This document shows, piece by piece, positions 1-8,989 of a stretch of 64,000 nucleotides of DNA. This DNA comes from Pseudomonas sp. GD03944 (GTDB taxonomy: Bacteria; Pseudomonadota; Gammaproteobacteria; Pseudomonadales; Pseudomonadaceae): contig NZ_JAOCAH010000004.1 of the NCBI RefSeq assembly GCF_029839275.1, positions 186,001 through 250,000 on the forward strand, given 5' to 3'. A model generated the notes under the pieces. It was not told where the DNA came from. It saw only the letters and a list, made by a program, of their open reading frames with translations, and searched no databases. How positions within the stretch are numbered: position 1 is the stretch's first letter; the number at the start of each line of letters is the position of its first letter. A program made the position numbers and the translations under genes.

Positions 1-270
1 CCGATGCCGCTGGTCTACACGGTGCTCGACCGTGCCCAGGCACAGGTCATCGACGACTCCCGTCGCGGTCGTACCGCCCGTTTCTCGCTGTATCGCTTTG
101 AAAAGCAGCACCTGACATCTACCGTGGAAAGCCACAGCTACCAGCTGCTGTGCGCGGAGCGAGCGATGTTCAGCCTTAACGAGGCGGGGCAGGCGAAGTT
201 CGAGACCATGACCACGCTCGAGGTGGAGTCACCGCTCTATCAGGCCATTTGCGCAGGCACCTCGTCCTAG
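1..270 (+). CDS. 3' end of a CDS of unknown function
   Basis: The reading frame is open from the first base of the window, so this is probably the C-terminal end of a gene that begins to the left, although an ATG at base 4 could also be the start of an 88-residue protein. Codons have the strong third-position G/C bias of the neighbouring genes, which supports real coding. No known motif is recognised and there is no obvious membrane segment. It converges on the receptor gene that follows, and a bidirectional terminator lies between them. Confidence 0.5.
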   Translation, partial: PMPLVYTVLDRAQAQVIDDSRRGRTARFSLYRFEKQHLTSTVESHSYQLLCAERAMFSLNEAGQAKFETMTTLEVESPLYQAICAGTSS

Positions 271-412
271 TTCGCCACCATTGATGAAGCGTTTCCCTGC
301 TGCTCCGGTCTGCCGAGCAGGCTGTGGGACGCGGAGCGAGAGCGCCTGATTCATCCGTTGGCGGGATCTTCGATCAACGAAAACGCTTGGCCACTGCCTT
401 TTTTCAGCCATG

Positions 413-448
413 AAAAAGCCCCCTCGCCATCAGGCGAGGGGGCTTTTT
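413..448. terminator. bidirectional rho-independent terminator
   Basis: A perfect hairpin (arm GCCCCCTCGCC, loop ATCA) is flanked by five A on the left and five T on the right, so it can stop transcription from both sides. It lies between the partial gene on the plus strand and the convergent receptor gene on the minus strand. Confidence 0.9.
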
Positions 449-467
449 CTTTTCCCGTGTCCTGGGG

Positions 468-2891
468 TTACCAGGCGTAGTTGAGGCTGGCGGTTACCTG
501 GCGTGGATCACCGGCGTAGCAATAGAAGCCGTCGCAGGTGGACAGGTATTTCTTGTCGGCCAGGTTCTTCACGTTGAGGGCCACGGTGGCACCGCGCAGG
601 CTGGTGTCGACCTGACCGAGGTCATAGCGAACCGCGGCGTCGTACACGGTGTATGCGCCGGCATGGCCGTCCGATGTGTCCCTGACGAACCCGATGCTGC
701 CGACCGCGATGTTGTCGGTCGAGCCGACGAAGCGTGCGCCCACGCCCACGCCGAAGCCGGCCAGCGGGCCCGCGCTCCAATCGTAGTCAGCCCAGAACGA
801 GGCCTGGTGCTCCGGGGTCAGCGGCAGCGTGCGGTTCTTGTCGCGCGGGTCGCCGACCTTGGTCATCTTGCTGTTGGCGTAGGTGTAGGATGCCGTCAGT
901 TTGAATTCTTCGGTCACGTTACCGATCGCTTCCAACTCGAAACCACGGACTTCCACTTCTTCCAGGGGCTCGGTGGCGCCCAGTGTGTTGGTGGTGACGA
1001 TGTTCTGCCGCTTCAGGTCATAGACCGCGGCGGTAAACAGCATGTCGCTGCCCGGCGGCTGGTACTTGATGCCCAGTTCGTACTGTTTGCCCGTGCTCGG
1101 TTCGAAGGCTTCGCCTGTGCCGGCTGCGCCGTCAACGATACCGCCGGCTTCCGCCTGGAAGGATTCGGCGTAGGAAATGTAAGGCGTGAAGCCCGACTCG
1201 AAGACGTAGGCGAGGGCCGCGTTGCCGCTGAACTGGCTGTCGCGGCGGCTGTCCCTGGCGCCGCCGGCGTTGTAGAACACCGAGTCGGTGTCCAGGCGGT
1301 CCCAGCGACCGCCCAGGGTCAGGCGCCAGGCATCCAGGGCGATCTGGTCCTGCAGGTAGAGACCCGTGTTGCGACGCTTCTGGTTGTAGTCCTGGAAGGC
1401 GTTGTAGGTGACACCGCTGAAGTCCTGGCCATAGACCGGAGTGATGATGTTGCTGGTCGGCGCGCTGCCGAACAGCCAGCGGTAATCGGTGTTCACGCGG
1501 GTGTAGTCCAGGCCGATCAGCAGCGTGTGGCTCAGCGCGCCGGTGTCGAAGTCTGCCTGGAAGTTGTTGTCCAGGGCGAAGTGGCTGAGGTTTTCGTCGT
1601 AGACGTTGGCGCCACGGGTCACCGTGCCATCGTCGGACACCGCACCCGACCAGCCGCCCGCCGTGATGATCTGGTTATCCAGTTCGAGTTTGCTGTAGCG
1701 CAGGTTCTGGCGGAACTGCCAGACATCGTTGAGGCGGTGCTCGAAGGCGTAGCCCAGTGCATAGAACGTCTTGTCGTAGAACTCCCAGTCCGGATCGCCC
1801 AGGTTCTTGCGCAGGTCGATCTTGCCGGCCGGCGTGCCCAGGCGGGTGCCCTGCAGCGGCAGGAACTGGCTGGTGCCGCCGGTATCGTCGCGGTTGAACT
1901 GGCCGAGGAAGGTCAGCTTGGTGTCGTCGGCGATGTTCCAGGTCAGGCTCGGCGCCAGGTTGAAACGCTGGTCGTCCATGTGTTCGACCGGGGTGCCACT
2001 GTCGCGCCCCACGCCGCTGAAGCGGTAGAGGAAGCGGCCTTCATCGTCGATCTTGCCGGTGCTGTCGAAGCTGATCTGCTTGTGGTTGTAGTTGCCGACC
2101 TGCACCTGAACCTGGTGGCTGCTTTCGGCCTGCGGACGCAGGCTGACGGCATCCACCAGGCCGCCTGGTGGGGTCTGGCCATAGACCGAGGAGGCCGGGC
2201 CGCGCAGCACGGCGACGCGCTCCAGGTTCCAGGTTTCCAGCTTGGCCATGGTGTAGCTGCCCTTGGGCAGGGGCAGGCCGTCGAGCATCTGGATCGGCTC
2301 GAAGCCGCGGATCTTCATCCAGTCGGCGCGGGCGTCGCTGCCGTAGCTGCTGGCCACGACGCCGGGCATGTAGCGCACTGCGTCGTCGAGGTTCTGCACC
2401 TTGCGGTCCTGCATCTGCTCGCGGGTGGCCACGGAGATCGAACGCGGGGTTTCCGCCAGCGGCGTGTCGGTCTTGGTGCCGGCGGCAGTGCGGTTGGCCA
2501 GGTAGCCGGTGGTCGGGCCCCAGGCGCTTTCCTGCTGGCCGGTGGCCTGCACGGTGATGTCCGGCAGGGCCAGCGAGCCGGTGGGCACCGGCACCAGGCT
2601 GTAGGCGCCGCCCGAGCCGGCCTGCAGCTGCAGGCCGGTGCCGCGCAGGGCCTGGCCGAGGGCGCTGATGGCGTCGAAGTCACCCTGGACCGGGGCGGAT
2701 TGCTTGCCGGCGGTCAGCGACGGATCGATGCTCAGGGTCACGCCGGCCTGGCTGGCGATCTGGTTGAGCGTGGCGGCCAGCGGCCCGGCGGGCAGCTGGT
2801 AGGGATCGGCACTGGCGATGCCCACCTGGCTGGCGAGGGCAACGGTCAGGGCCAGCAGGTGGCGGCGGAACGGCGTTCGGTTACGGGACAT
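468..2891 (-). CDS. fiuA: TonB-dependent siderophore receptor with signalling domain (FiuA-like)
   Basis: This 807-residue outer-membrane receptor has a signal peptide (about residues 1-28, ending ASA), then a secretin/TonB short N-terminal (STN) signalling domain (about 29-105), a plug domain (about 130-245, with the RGF and LRGP motifs) and a 22-strand barrel ending in an aromatic residue (YAW). The STN domain marks it as a transducer that reports ligand binding to an anti-sigma regulator, and FecR- and FecI-type genes follow upstream on the same strand. Order and domain content match the ferrichrome locus fiuA-fiuR-fiuI of P. aeruginosa, as recalled. The ligand is inferred, and another hydroxamate siderophore is possible. 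The start is supported by AGGAGAG upstream of the ATG. Confidence 0.8.
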   Translation of the reverse strand: MSRNRTPFRRHLLALTVALASQVGIASADPYQLPAGPLAATLNQIASQAGVTLSIDPSLTAGKQSAPVQGDFDAISALGQALRGTGLQLQAGSGGAYSLVPVPTGSLALPDITVQATGQQESAWGPTTGYLANRTAAGTKTDTPLAETPRSISVATREQMQDRKVQNLDDAVRYMPGVVASSYGSDARADWMKIRGFEPIQMLDGLPLPKGSYTMAKLETWNLERVAVLRGPASSVYGQTPPGGLVDAVSLRPQAESSHQVQVQVGNYNHKQISFDSTGKIDDEGRFLYRFSGVGRDSGTPVEHMDDQRFNLAPSLTWNIADDTKLTFLGQFNRDDTGGTSQFLPLQGTRLGTPAGKIDLRKNLGDPDWEFYDKTFYALGYAFEHRLNDVWQFRQNLRYSKLELDNQIITAGGWSGAVSDDGTVTRGANVYDENLSHFALDNNFQADFDTGALSHTLLIGLDYTRVNTDYRWLFGSAPTSNIITPVYGQDFSGVTYNAFQDYNQKRRNTGLYLQDQIALDAWRLTLGGRWDRLDTDSVFYNAGGARDSRRDSQFSGNAALAYVFESGFTPYISYAESFQAEAGGIVDGAAGTGEAFEPSTGKQYELGIKYQPPGSDMLFTAAVYDLKRQNIVTTNTLGATEPLEEVEVRGFELEAIGNVTEEFKLTASYTYANSKMTKVGDPRDKNRTLPLTPEHQASFWADYDWSAGPLAGFGVGVGARFVGSTDNIAVGSIGFVRDTSDGHAGAYTVYDAAVRYDLGQVDTSLRGATVALNVKNLADKKYLSTCDGFYCYAGDPRQVTASLNYAW

Positions 2892-2975
2892 TGCGAAGCT
2901 CTCCTAAGTGGGAATCTCTCTCAATGTCCTGTTACCGGAGCAGAATGGAAAAGTGACAGGGGCCGGTGAAAATAT

Positions 2976-3935
2976 TTATGGGGTGGCCGGCACCACCCGC
3001 GTCCACCAGGGGCCCACGTGCTCGATACGCACCGGCAGGCTGAGGCTCAGGGCCTCCAGCGCCAGGTCGCTGTCGTGCAGCGGGAAGCTGCCGCTGATGC
3101 GCAGGTCAGCCAGCGAGTCGTCCAGCCCCAGGTAGCCGCTGCGGTACTCGCCCAGGCTGTCGAGCAGATCGGCCAGGCGCAGGTTGTCCGCCACCAGCAT
3201 GCCGCGGGCCCAGGCATCGACACCTACTGGGGCCGGCTGGTTGTCGCCCAGGTGCTCGGTGTCCATGCGCACCCGCTGCCCGGCCTGGATCACCCGCTCC
3301 TGCGGGGCGTGGGCCGGGCGCGCGGCCACGGCCGATTGCAGCACCACCAGTTCGGTGGCATCGCCGTCGCGGCGCACCAGGAAGCGCGTGCCCAGGGCGC
3401 GCAGGCGACCCTGGGCGGTTTCCACCAGGAACGGCCGGCCGTCGCCCGGCGCGGTCTGCACCAGGATCTCGCCACTGCGCAGGAACAGCCGCCGCTCGTG
3501 ATCGTTGAAGTCGATGTCCAGCGCGCTGCGGCTGTTGAGCCGCACGGCGCTGCGGTCCGGCAACAGCAGCTCGCGCTGCTCGCCGGCGGCGGTGTGCTGG
3601 TCGCTCAGGTAGTCGCCGAGGGTGCGGTGCTGGGCCAGCAGACCCAGCAGGATGCCGCCCGCCAACAACAGGCCCAGCGTCGTGCCGCCGAGCCGGCGCA
3701 AGGCGCGGCGCCGGACGCCGCCACTCTGCAGCAATGCCCGGCGGGCGAGGGGTGAGGCCGCCGCGCCCAGTTGTTGGTCGATGCCACCCAGTTGTTGCCA
3801 GACCCGGGCGTGATCCGGGTGAGCGGCCAGCCAGCGCTGGAATTCATGGCGCTGCTGATCGCTGGCTTCACCGGAGTCCAGGCACAGCTGCCAGCCGATG
3901 GCTTCGTTCAGGGCGCGGGCGGAGACCTGGCTCAC
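2976..3935 (-). CDS. fiuR: FecR-type anti-sigma/regulator protein (FiuR-like)
   Basis: This inner-membrane regulator (319 residues) passes the signal from the receptor's STN domain to the ECF sigma factor. The N-terminal part has the FecR-associated cytoplasmic domain (WQLCLDSGEAS and the HPDHARVWQQL region). It is followed by one membrane helix (about 82-102) and a periplasmic FecR domain (RSGEILVQTA, FLVETAQGRLRALGTRF). The start chosen is a GTG whose last two bases overlap the TGA of the sigma gene (GTGA), a typical translational-coupling junction. A longer in-frame version would begin inside the sigma gene and is less likely. It ends 84 bases before the receptor gene. Confidence 0.85.
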   Translation of the reverse strand: MSQVSARALNEAIGWQLCLDSGEASDQQRHEFQRWLAAHPDHARVWQQLGGIDQQLGAAASPLARRALLQSGGVRRRALRRLGGTTLGLLLAGGILLGLLAQHRTLGDYLSDQHTAAGEQRELLLPDRSAVRLNSRSALDIDFNDHERRLFLRSGEILVQTAPGDGRPFLVETAQGRLRALGTRFLVRRDGDATELVVLQSAVAARPAHAPQERVIQAGQRVRMDTEHLGDNQPAPVGVDAWARGMLVADNLRLADLLDSLGEYRSGYLGLDDSLADLRISGSFPLHDSDLALEALSLSLPVRIEHVGPWWTRVVPATP

Positions 3936-4456
3936 AGCGGTTCTCCGTACAGGGCGATGTAGCACTGGCGCAGCCCCTGGGCCAGGTACTGGCGCACCCG
4001 CGACGGCGACACGCCCAGGCGCTCGGCGATCTCGGCGTGGCCCAGACCATCCAGGCGGTTATAGAGGAAGGCGGCGCGCGCCTTCTTCGAGAGCTGGCCG
4101 AGCAGGCGGTCGATCTCGCTCAGCGCTTCCAGCGCCAGGGCCTGTTCCTCCGGGCTGGGGTGCAGGTTCTCCGGGGCCTGGGCCAGTTCATCGAGGTAGG
4201 CGCGTTCCAGGGCGCTGCGACGGAACTGGTCGATCAGCAGGCCTTTGGCGATGGTGGTCAGCAGAGCCCGGGGCTCTCGCGGTTCCTGCAGGTCGCTGCG
4301 GCCCAGCAGGCGGACGAAGGTGTCCTGGCTGAGGTCCTCGGCGCGCTGGGTGCAGTTCAGGTTCTTGCGCAGCCAGCCGAACAGCCAGGCGCGATGGTCG
4401 CGATAGAGCAGACCCACCAACTGTTGGTGGCTGGAACCCTGGGCCGACACGCGCAC
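3932..4456 (-). CDS. fiuI: ECF sigma factor, FecI family (FiuI-like)
   Basis: This extracytoplasmic-function sigma factor (174 residues) directs RNA polymerase to the adjacent receptor promoter when the signalling cascade is activated. Region 2 is visible at about residues 14-75 (DHRAWLFGWLRK, AEDLSQDTFVRLL) and region 4 at about 115-165 (LSKKARAAFLYNRLDGLGHAEIAERLGVS). Two GTG codons compete as the start, at 4456 and 4450; the second has a better spaced GAGG. The gene overlaps the fecR-type gene by four bases. The promoter region carries a Fur-like box, so expression is probably iron-repressed. Confidence 0.85.
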   Translation of the reverse strand: MRVSAQGSSHQQLVGLLYRDHRAWLFGWLRKNLNCTQRAEDLSQDTFVRLLGRSDLQEPREPRALLTTIAKGLLIDQFRRSALERAYLDELAQAPENLHPSPEEQALALEALSEIDRLLGQLSKKARAAFLYNRLDGLGHAEIAERLGVSPSRVRQYLAQGLRQCYIALYGEPL

Positions 4457-4479
4457 CTCGCGAGGATGGGAAGTAGGTT

Positions 4480-4498
4480 GATAATTATTCTCATATGA
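4480..4498 (-). promoter_or_regulatory. Fur-box-like operator upstream of the sigma factor
   Basis: GATAATTATTCTCATATGA matches roughly 12 of 19 positions of the Fur consensus, including the GATAAT arm and the TCAT repeat. It lies 24 bases upstream of the sigma-factor start in an AT-rich pocket of otherwise GC-rich DNA. Its position before an iron-uptake sigma gene fits iron repression. Confidence 0.6.
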
Positions 4499-4635
4499 TT
4501 GCAGAAGGACATCGCGCCCGCAATCGCCGCGACGTGTTCAAGATGGACGGCCGAACCGGCTTATAGATGCAGGTCAATGAGCGTCACCCGGGGCGTCCCT
4601 AGAATCGCCGGCTTTGCCTTGCAAGCAGGTGTTCC

Positions 4636-5943
4636 ATGCTCTCCCGTCCCGAACTGCTGTCGCCCGCCGGCAGCCTGAAAAACATGCGCTATGCCTTCGC
4701 CTACGGCGCCGACGCGGTGTACGCCGGCCAGCCGCGTTACAGCCTGCGCGTGCGCAACAACGAATTCGATCACGCCCACCTGGCCCTGGGCATTGTCGAG
4801 GCCCATGCCCAGGGCAAGCAGTTCTACGTGGTGGTTAACATCGCGCCGCACAACGCCAAGCTGAAGACTTTCCTCAAGGACCTGGAGCCGGTGGTGGCGA
4901 TGGCGCCGGATGCGCTGATCATGTCCGACCCCGGCCTGATCATGCTGGTGCGCGAGCACTTTGCGCACATGCCCATCCACCTGTCGGTACAGGCCAACGC
5001 GGTGAATTGGGCCAGCGTCGAGTTCTGGCGGCGCCAGGGGCTGACCCGGGTAATCCTGTCGCGGGAGCTGGCCCTGGAAGAAATCGAGGAAATCCGCCAG
5101 AGCGTGCCGGACATGGAGCTGGAGGTCTTCGTCCATGGTGCGTTGTGCATGGCCTATTCCGGGCGCTGCCTGCTGTCCGGCTACATCAACCGCCGCGACC
5201 CCAACCAGGGCACCTGCACCAATGCCTGTCGCTGGCAGTACCAGGCCACGCCGGCGGGGGAGAACGAGACGGGGGATATCGTGCGCCTGGTCGAGCCGAC
5301 CCTGGGGCAGGGCGCGCCGACCACCCAGGCGTTCCTGCTGGAAGAGGCTACCCGCCCCGGCGAGCAGATGGCTGCCTATGAGGATGAGCACGGCACCTAC
5401 ATCATGAACTCCAAGGACCTGCGGGCCTTGCAGCACGTGCCGCGCCTGGTGGCCATGGGCGTGCATTCGCTGAAGATCGAGGGACGGACCAAGAGCCACT
5501 TCTATTGCGCCCGCACCGCCCAGGCCTATCGTCGCGCCATCGACGACGCGGTGGCCGGGCGACCGTTCGACATGAGCCTGATGCGCAGCCTCGACTCCCT
5601 GGCCAACCGCGGCTACACCGAGGGCTTCCTGCGCCGGCACGTGCACGACGAATACCAGAACTACCAGCACGGCAGCTCGCAGTCGGAGCACCAGCAGTTC
5701 GTCGGCGAATTCACCGGCCTGCGTCGGGGCGAGCTGGCCGAGGTGCGGGTGAAGAATCGTTTCGCCGTGGGCGATGGCGTGGAGCTGATGACGCCCCAAG
5801 GCAACCAGCGCTTCACCCTCGAGCACCTGGAGAACGCCCAGGGCCAGTCGGTCTCGGTGGCACCGGGGGACGGGCACGTGCTGTACCTGCCCGTGCCGGC
5901 CGAGCTGGACCTGGATTACGCGCTGCTGATGCGCGACCTGTAG
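4636..5943 (+). CDS. trhP: peptidase U32 family tRNA hydroxylation protein (YegQ/TrhP-like)
   Basis: This 435-residue protein belongs to the U32 family. In E. coli, TrhP (YegQ) takes part in prephenate-dependent hydroxylation of wobble uridine (ho5U) in tRNA; no peptidase activity needs to be assumed. Visible family features are the N-terminal ELLSPAGSLKNMRYAFAYGA block, HLSVQANAVN, and the cysteine cluster HGALCMAYSGRCLLSG with GTCTNACRW, the likely iron-sulfur ligands. The C-terminal part resembles an OB-like domain (QFVGEFTGLRRGE). Length is close to the E. coli protein. It appears to be a single-gene unit, divergent from the iron locus and followed by REP elements. Confidence 0.85.
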   Translation: MLSRPELLSPAGSLKNMRYAFAYGADAVYAGQPRYSLRVRNNEFDHAHLALGIVEAHAQGKQFYVVVNIAPHNAKLKTFLKDLEPVVAMAPDALIMSDPGLIMLVREHFAHMPIHLSVQANAVNWASVEFWRRQGLTRVILSRELALEEIEEIRQSVPDMELEVFVHGALCMAYSGRCLLSGYINRRDPNQGTCTNACRWQYQATPAGENETGDIVRLVEPTLGQGAPTTQAFLLEEATRPGEQMAAYEDEHGTYIMNSKDLRALQHVPRLVAMGVHSLKIEGRTKSHFYCARTAQAYRRAIDDAVAGRPFDMSLMRSLDSLANRGYTEGFLRRHVHDEYQNYQHGSSQSEHQQFVGEFTGLRRGELAEVRVKNRFAVGDGVELMTPQGNQRFTLEHLENAQGQSVSVAPGDGHVLYLPVPAELDLDYALLMRDL

Positions 5944-5963
5944 CCCTTCTGATCGGTGCGACA

Positions 5964-6186
5964 CCTGTAGGAGCGGACTTGCCCGCGAGCTCTTTGTTTG
6001 AACCGGAAAAACATCGTCGGGCACAGCCCGCCGAGCTCGCGGCTGAAGCCGCTCCTACAGGTGGGGCACGCATCCGGCTGGTGCTGCGGCCTGTAGGAGC
6101 GGGCTTGCCCGCGAGCTGTTCGTCAGGCCAGGTGAATGGTTGCGGGGCACAGGCCGCCGGGCTCGCGGACAAGTCCGCTCCTACAG
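5964..6186. repeat. two REP doublets in tandem
   Basis: Two units (5964-6062 and 6091-6186) each consist of a REP hairpin core (TAGGAGCGGrCTTGCCCGCGA type) and an inverted second copy about 60 bases later (CTCGCGG..AAGyCGCTCCTAC). These are Pseudomonas repetitive extragenic palindromes in paired, inverted arrangement. They fill the convergent space between the U32 gene and the exonuclease gene. Confidence 0.85.
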
Positions 6187-6216
6187 GGATGCTGTCATTC
6201 GGAAGCAGCCTGCTCG

Positions 6217-6924
6217 TTAGAACGACAGGCTGCGTTGCCGCCTGCGCCAGCCGGTCAGTCGCTGCTCCAGAATATGCAGGCTGTCCATCTGTTGCTTACG
6301 GGCGCGGCTGAACAGGATCAGTGCAAGCTCGGCGGTCACCAGGGCGTCGGCGCTGGCGTGGTGGCGCTGGTGCACCTGCAGGCCGAAGTACTGGGTCCAG
6401 GCATCCAGGCCGCCCTGGTTGAGGTTGGCCTGGGGACAGAGCATGGGCGCCAGTTCGGCGACATCGAAGAAGCTGTGCCGCAGGCGCAGGCCCAGGGTCT
6501 GCTTCAGGGCGCGGCGGAGCATGTGCTGGTCGAAGCCGGCGTGGAAGGCCAGGACCGGGCTGTCGCCGAGAAACTCCATGAAATCCAGCAGGGCCTGTGC
6601 CGGTGCCTTGCCCGCCGCCACGGCGCTGGGGGCGATGCCGTGGATCAGCACGCTGGCGCTGACCTTGTGGTCCTGGCGCTGCAGGGTGCATTCGAACTGT
6701 TGCCCAAGGTCGATGGCTCCCTGGTCGATGACCACCGCGCCGATGGACAGCACCTCGTCGCGGCGCATGTCCAGGCCGCTGGTTTCCAGGTCGAGGACCA
6801 CCAGGCGCTGCTGCTTCAGCGGACCGTCGTTGAGCGGTGCCGGGGCCGGCAAGGCCTCGCAGCGCTGGCGCTGGGCGTCGGTGAGAACCGGCGGGCGGCC
6901 GGTGAGCCAGGTCAGTGCATTCAT
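6217..6924 (-). CDS. DnaQ-like 3'-5' exonuclease (DNA polymerase III epsilon family)
   Basis: A 235-residue DEDD-family exonuclease. ExoI is VVLDLETSGLD (about residues 42-52), ExoII is LAFHAGFDQHML (about 125-136), and ExoIII is in HHASADALVTAEL (about 196-208), so the four acidic metal ligands and the catalytic His appear present. The sequence resembles stand-alone epsilon paralogues rather than the replicative DnaQ, which has a longer polymerase-binding tail. Its ATG overlaps the stop of the upstream cNMP/CBS protein gene by four bases (ATGA), so the two are translationally coupled; the same pairing occurs in other Pseudomonas from memory. The substrate is not evident. Confidence 0.85.
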   Translation of the reverse strand: MNALTWLTGRPPVLTDAQRQRCEALPAPAPLNDGPLKQQRLVVLDLETSGLDMRRDEVLSIGAVVIDQGAIDLGQQFECTLQRQDHKVSASVLIHGIAPSAVAAGKAPAQALLDFMEFLGDSPVLAFHAGFDQHMLRRALKQTLGLRLRHSFFDVAELAPMLCPQANLNQGGLDAWTQYFGLQVHQRHHASADALVTAELALILFSRARKQQMDSLHILEQRLTGWRRRQRSLSF

Positions 6925-8852
6925 AGTTGGTAACGCAGCGCCAGGCTGCTCTGCAGGCGCTGGGCCTGACGGAAGGATTCGCGCAGGATGCGCCGGTCGA
7001 GGTGGTTGAGGCTTTCCGGCGCCAGGCGGTTGGAGTAAGGCTGACCCTGGCGGGCCTGCATCTGGTGTTGCTGCATACGGGTCTGCTGGATGAAGTGGTA
7101 GGCCTCTTCGTAGGCGGCACCGTCGAGCGGATCGATCACTTCCCGAGCCACCAGCTCGCGCAAGCGCTCCAGGGTGTTACAGGCGCTGATGCCATGGGCC
7201 AGTGCCAGCAGTCGCGCGCCATCGACGAAGGGCGTCAGGCCCTGCACCTTGAGGTCCAGGGTGTCTTTCTCGGCGCCCTTGCGGGCCACCACGAAATCAC
7301 GGAAACGCCCCACCGGCGGGCGCTGGCGCAGGGCGTTCTCGGCCATCATGCGCTGGAAGATGCGGTTGTCGGCGATATGCCCCAGCAGTTCCTCGCGCAA
7401 CTGCTCGCAGCCCTTGGGATCGCCCCAGACGGCACGCAGGTCGAAGTAGATGCTGGAGCTGAGCAGGTTTTCCGGGCTCGCTTCGCGCACGAAGCTGGTG
7501 AAGCGCCGGGTCCACTCCTGGCGCGACAGGCACAGCGCCGGGTTGGACGCCATGATCTCGCCCTTGCACAACGTGAAGCCGCACTGCGCCAGGCGCTGGT
7601 TGATGGTCTCGGCCAGGGGCAGCAGCTTGCCACGGATGGCGGCGGCTTCCACCGCGTCCTCGGCCTCGAACAGGATGCCGTTGTCCTGGTCGGTGTGCAG
7701 CGTCTGCTCGCGGCGCCCTTCGCTGCCGAAACACAGCCAGGTGAAGGGCACGCCCGGGTCGCCCAGGTCCTCGAGAGTCAGCTCGATGACCCGGCACACA
7801 GTGTGGTCGTTGAGCAGGGTGACGATGTGGGTGATCTGCGTCGAGCTGGCGCCATGGGCCAGCATGCGGTCGACCAGTTGGCGTACGTCGTCGCGCAGGG
7901 CCACCAGGGTTTCCAGGCGGCCGGCGTGGCGGATGGTGCGCGCCAGGTGCACCAGGTCGACCCGTTGCAGGGAGAACAGGTCGCGCTCGGACACCACGCC
8001 GCACAGGCGACCATGCTCGACCAGGCAGACGTGGGCGATGTGCCGTTCTGTCATGGCGATGGCGGCGTCGAAGGCGCTGGCGTCGGGCGGCAGGTAGAAC
8101 GGCGACTGGGTCATCAGGTGGCTGATCGGCTGGTCCAGCGAACTGCCGTCGGCCACCACCCGGCGCAGGTCGCGCAGGGTGAAGATGCCCAACGGCGCCT
8201 GGGCCGGGTCGACCACCACGATGCTGCCCACGTGCTGTTCGTGCATCTGCTTCACCGCCTCGCGCAGCGGCGTGTCCGGGGCGCAGCCGATGGGTTGGCG
8301 CATCGCCAGTTCGCCCAGCGAGGTGTCCAGCGAGTACTGCGCGCCGAGGGTTTCCACTGCGCGCAGCTGCACCTGCTGGTTGACCTGGTCGAGCAGGCTG
8401 CTGACCCCTCGCAGGGCGAAGTCGCGCAAGGGGTTAGAAATGGCGAACAGCTTGATGAAGGCTGGCTTGTTCAGCAGCAGGCAGAAGGTGTCTTCGGCGG
8501 CCAGGTGTTCGGTGCGAGTGGCGCGCTCGCCGATCAGTGCCGCCAGTGGGAAGCATTCGCCGGTGGTGATCTCGAAGGTGGTTTCGGTGCCGCGCCGTGC
8601 CGAGTGAGGGCGTTCGCCGTGCACGCGGCCCTGCTTGACGATATAGAAGTGCTCCACCGGACCGTCGGCCGGTTTGATGATGGTTTCGCCTTCTTCGTAG
8701 AACCGCAGCTGGCAGTGTTCGACCAGGTAGGCGAGGTGGCCCACGTCCATCTGGTTGAACGGCGGGAATTTCTGCAGGAATTCCATGGTGCCGTGGATGT
8801 TCTGCAGTACCGCCGTCTTGCCCGCCTGGGCGAAGGCGTCCGCTCTGTTCAT
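6921..8852 (-). CDS. cyclic-nucleotide-binding/CBS/nucleotidyltransferase signal protein (DUF294 family)
   Basis: A 643-residue cytoplasmic regulatory protein. In order it has a cNMP-binding domain (about residues 20-135), a CBS pair (about 165-285, with GSIVVVDPAQAPLGIFTLRDL and VCLVEHGRLCGVVSERDLF), a DUF294 putative nucleotidyltransferase domain (about 315-450, with the polymerase-beta-like motif GSEGRREQTLHTDQDNG), and a helical DUF294 C-terminal domain. The architecture suggests a signal-controlled nucleotidyltransferase; the target is unknown. It is coupled by a four-base overlap to the exonuclease gene. The ATG at 8852 is preferred because it begins at the family-like sequence MNRADAFAQ, although no strong ribosome site precedes it; an in-frame TTG lies 33 bases upstream. 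Confidence 0.8.
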   Translation of the reverse strand: MNRADAFAQAGKTAVLQNIHGTMEFLQKFPPFNQMDVGHLAYLVEHCQLRFYEEGETIIKPADGPVEHFYIVKQGRVHGERPHSARRGTETTFEITTGECFPLAALIGERATRTEHLAAEDTFCLLLNKPAFIKLFAISNPLRDFALRGVSSLLDQVNQQVQLRAVETLGAQYSLDTSLGELAMRQPIGCAPDTPLREAVKQMHEQHVGSIVVVDPAQAPLGIFTLRDLRRVVADGSSLDQPISHLMTQSPFYLPPDASAFDAAIAMTERHIAHVCLVEHGRLCGVVSERDLFSLQRVDLVHLARTIRHAGRLETLVALRDDVRQLVDRMLAHGASSTQITHIVTLLNDHTVCRVIELTLEDLGDPGVPFTWLCFGSEGRREQTLHTDQDNGILFEAEDAVEAAAIRGKLLPLAETINQRLAQCGFTLCKGEIMASNPALCLSRQEWTRRFTSFVREASPENLLSSSIYFDLRAVWGDPKGCEQLREELLGHIADNRIFQRMMAENALRQRPPVGRFRDFVVARKGAEKDTLDLKVQGLTPFVDGARLLALAHGISACNTLERLRELVAREVIDPLDGAAYEEAYHFIQQTRMQQHQMQARQGQPYSNRLAPESLNHLDRRILRESFRQAQRLQSSLALRYQL

Positions 8853-8989
8853 GCACACACTCGTGGGGAGGTTATCTGACGACAATGGTCGACCGCATCG
8901 CTGCGCTTGCCCATTGGACGTAAGTCTGACAGTGCGCCTGACGGGAAGGTTTCAGGGTTTTATTCGGTGTTGGAAAGGTCACGCTGTAC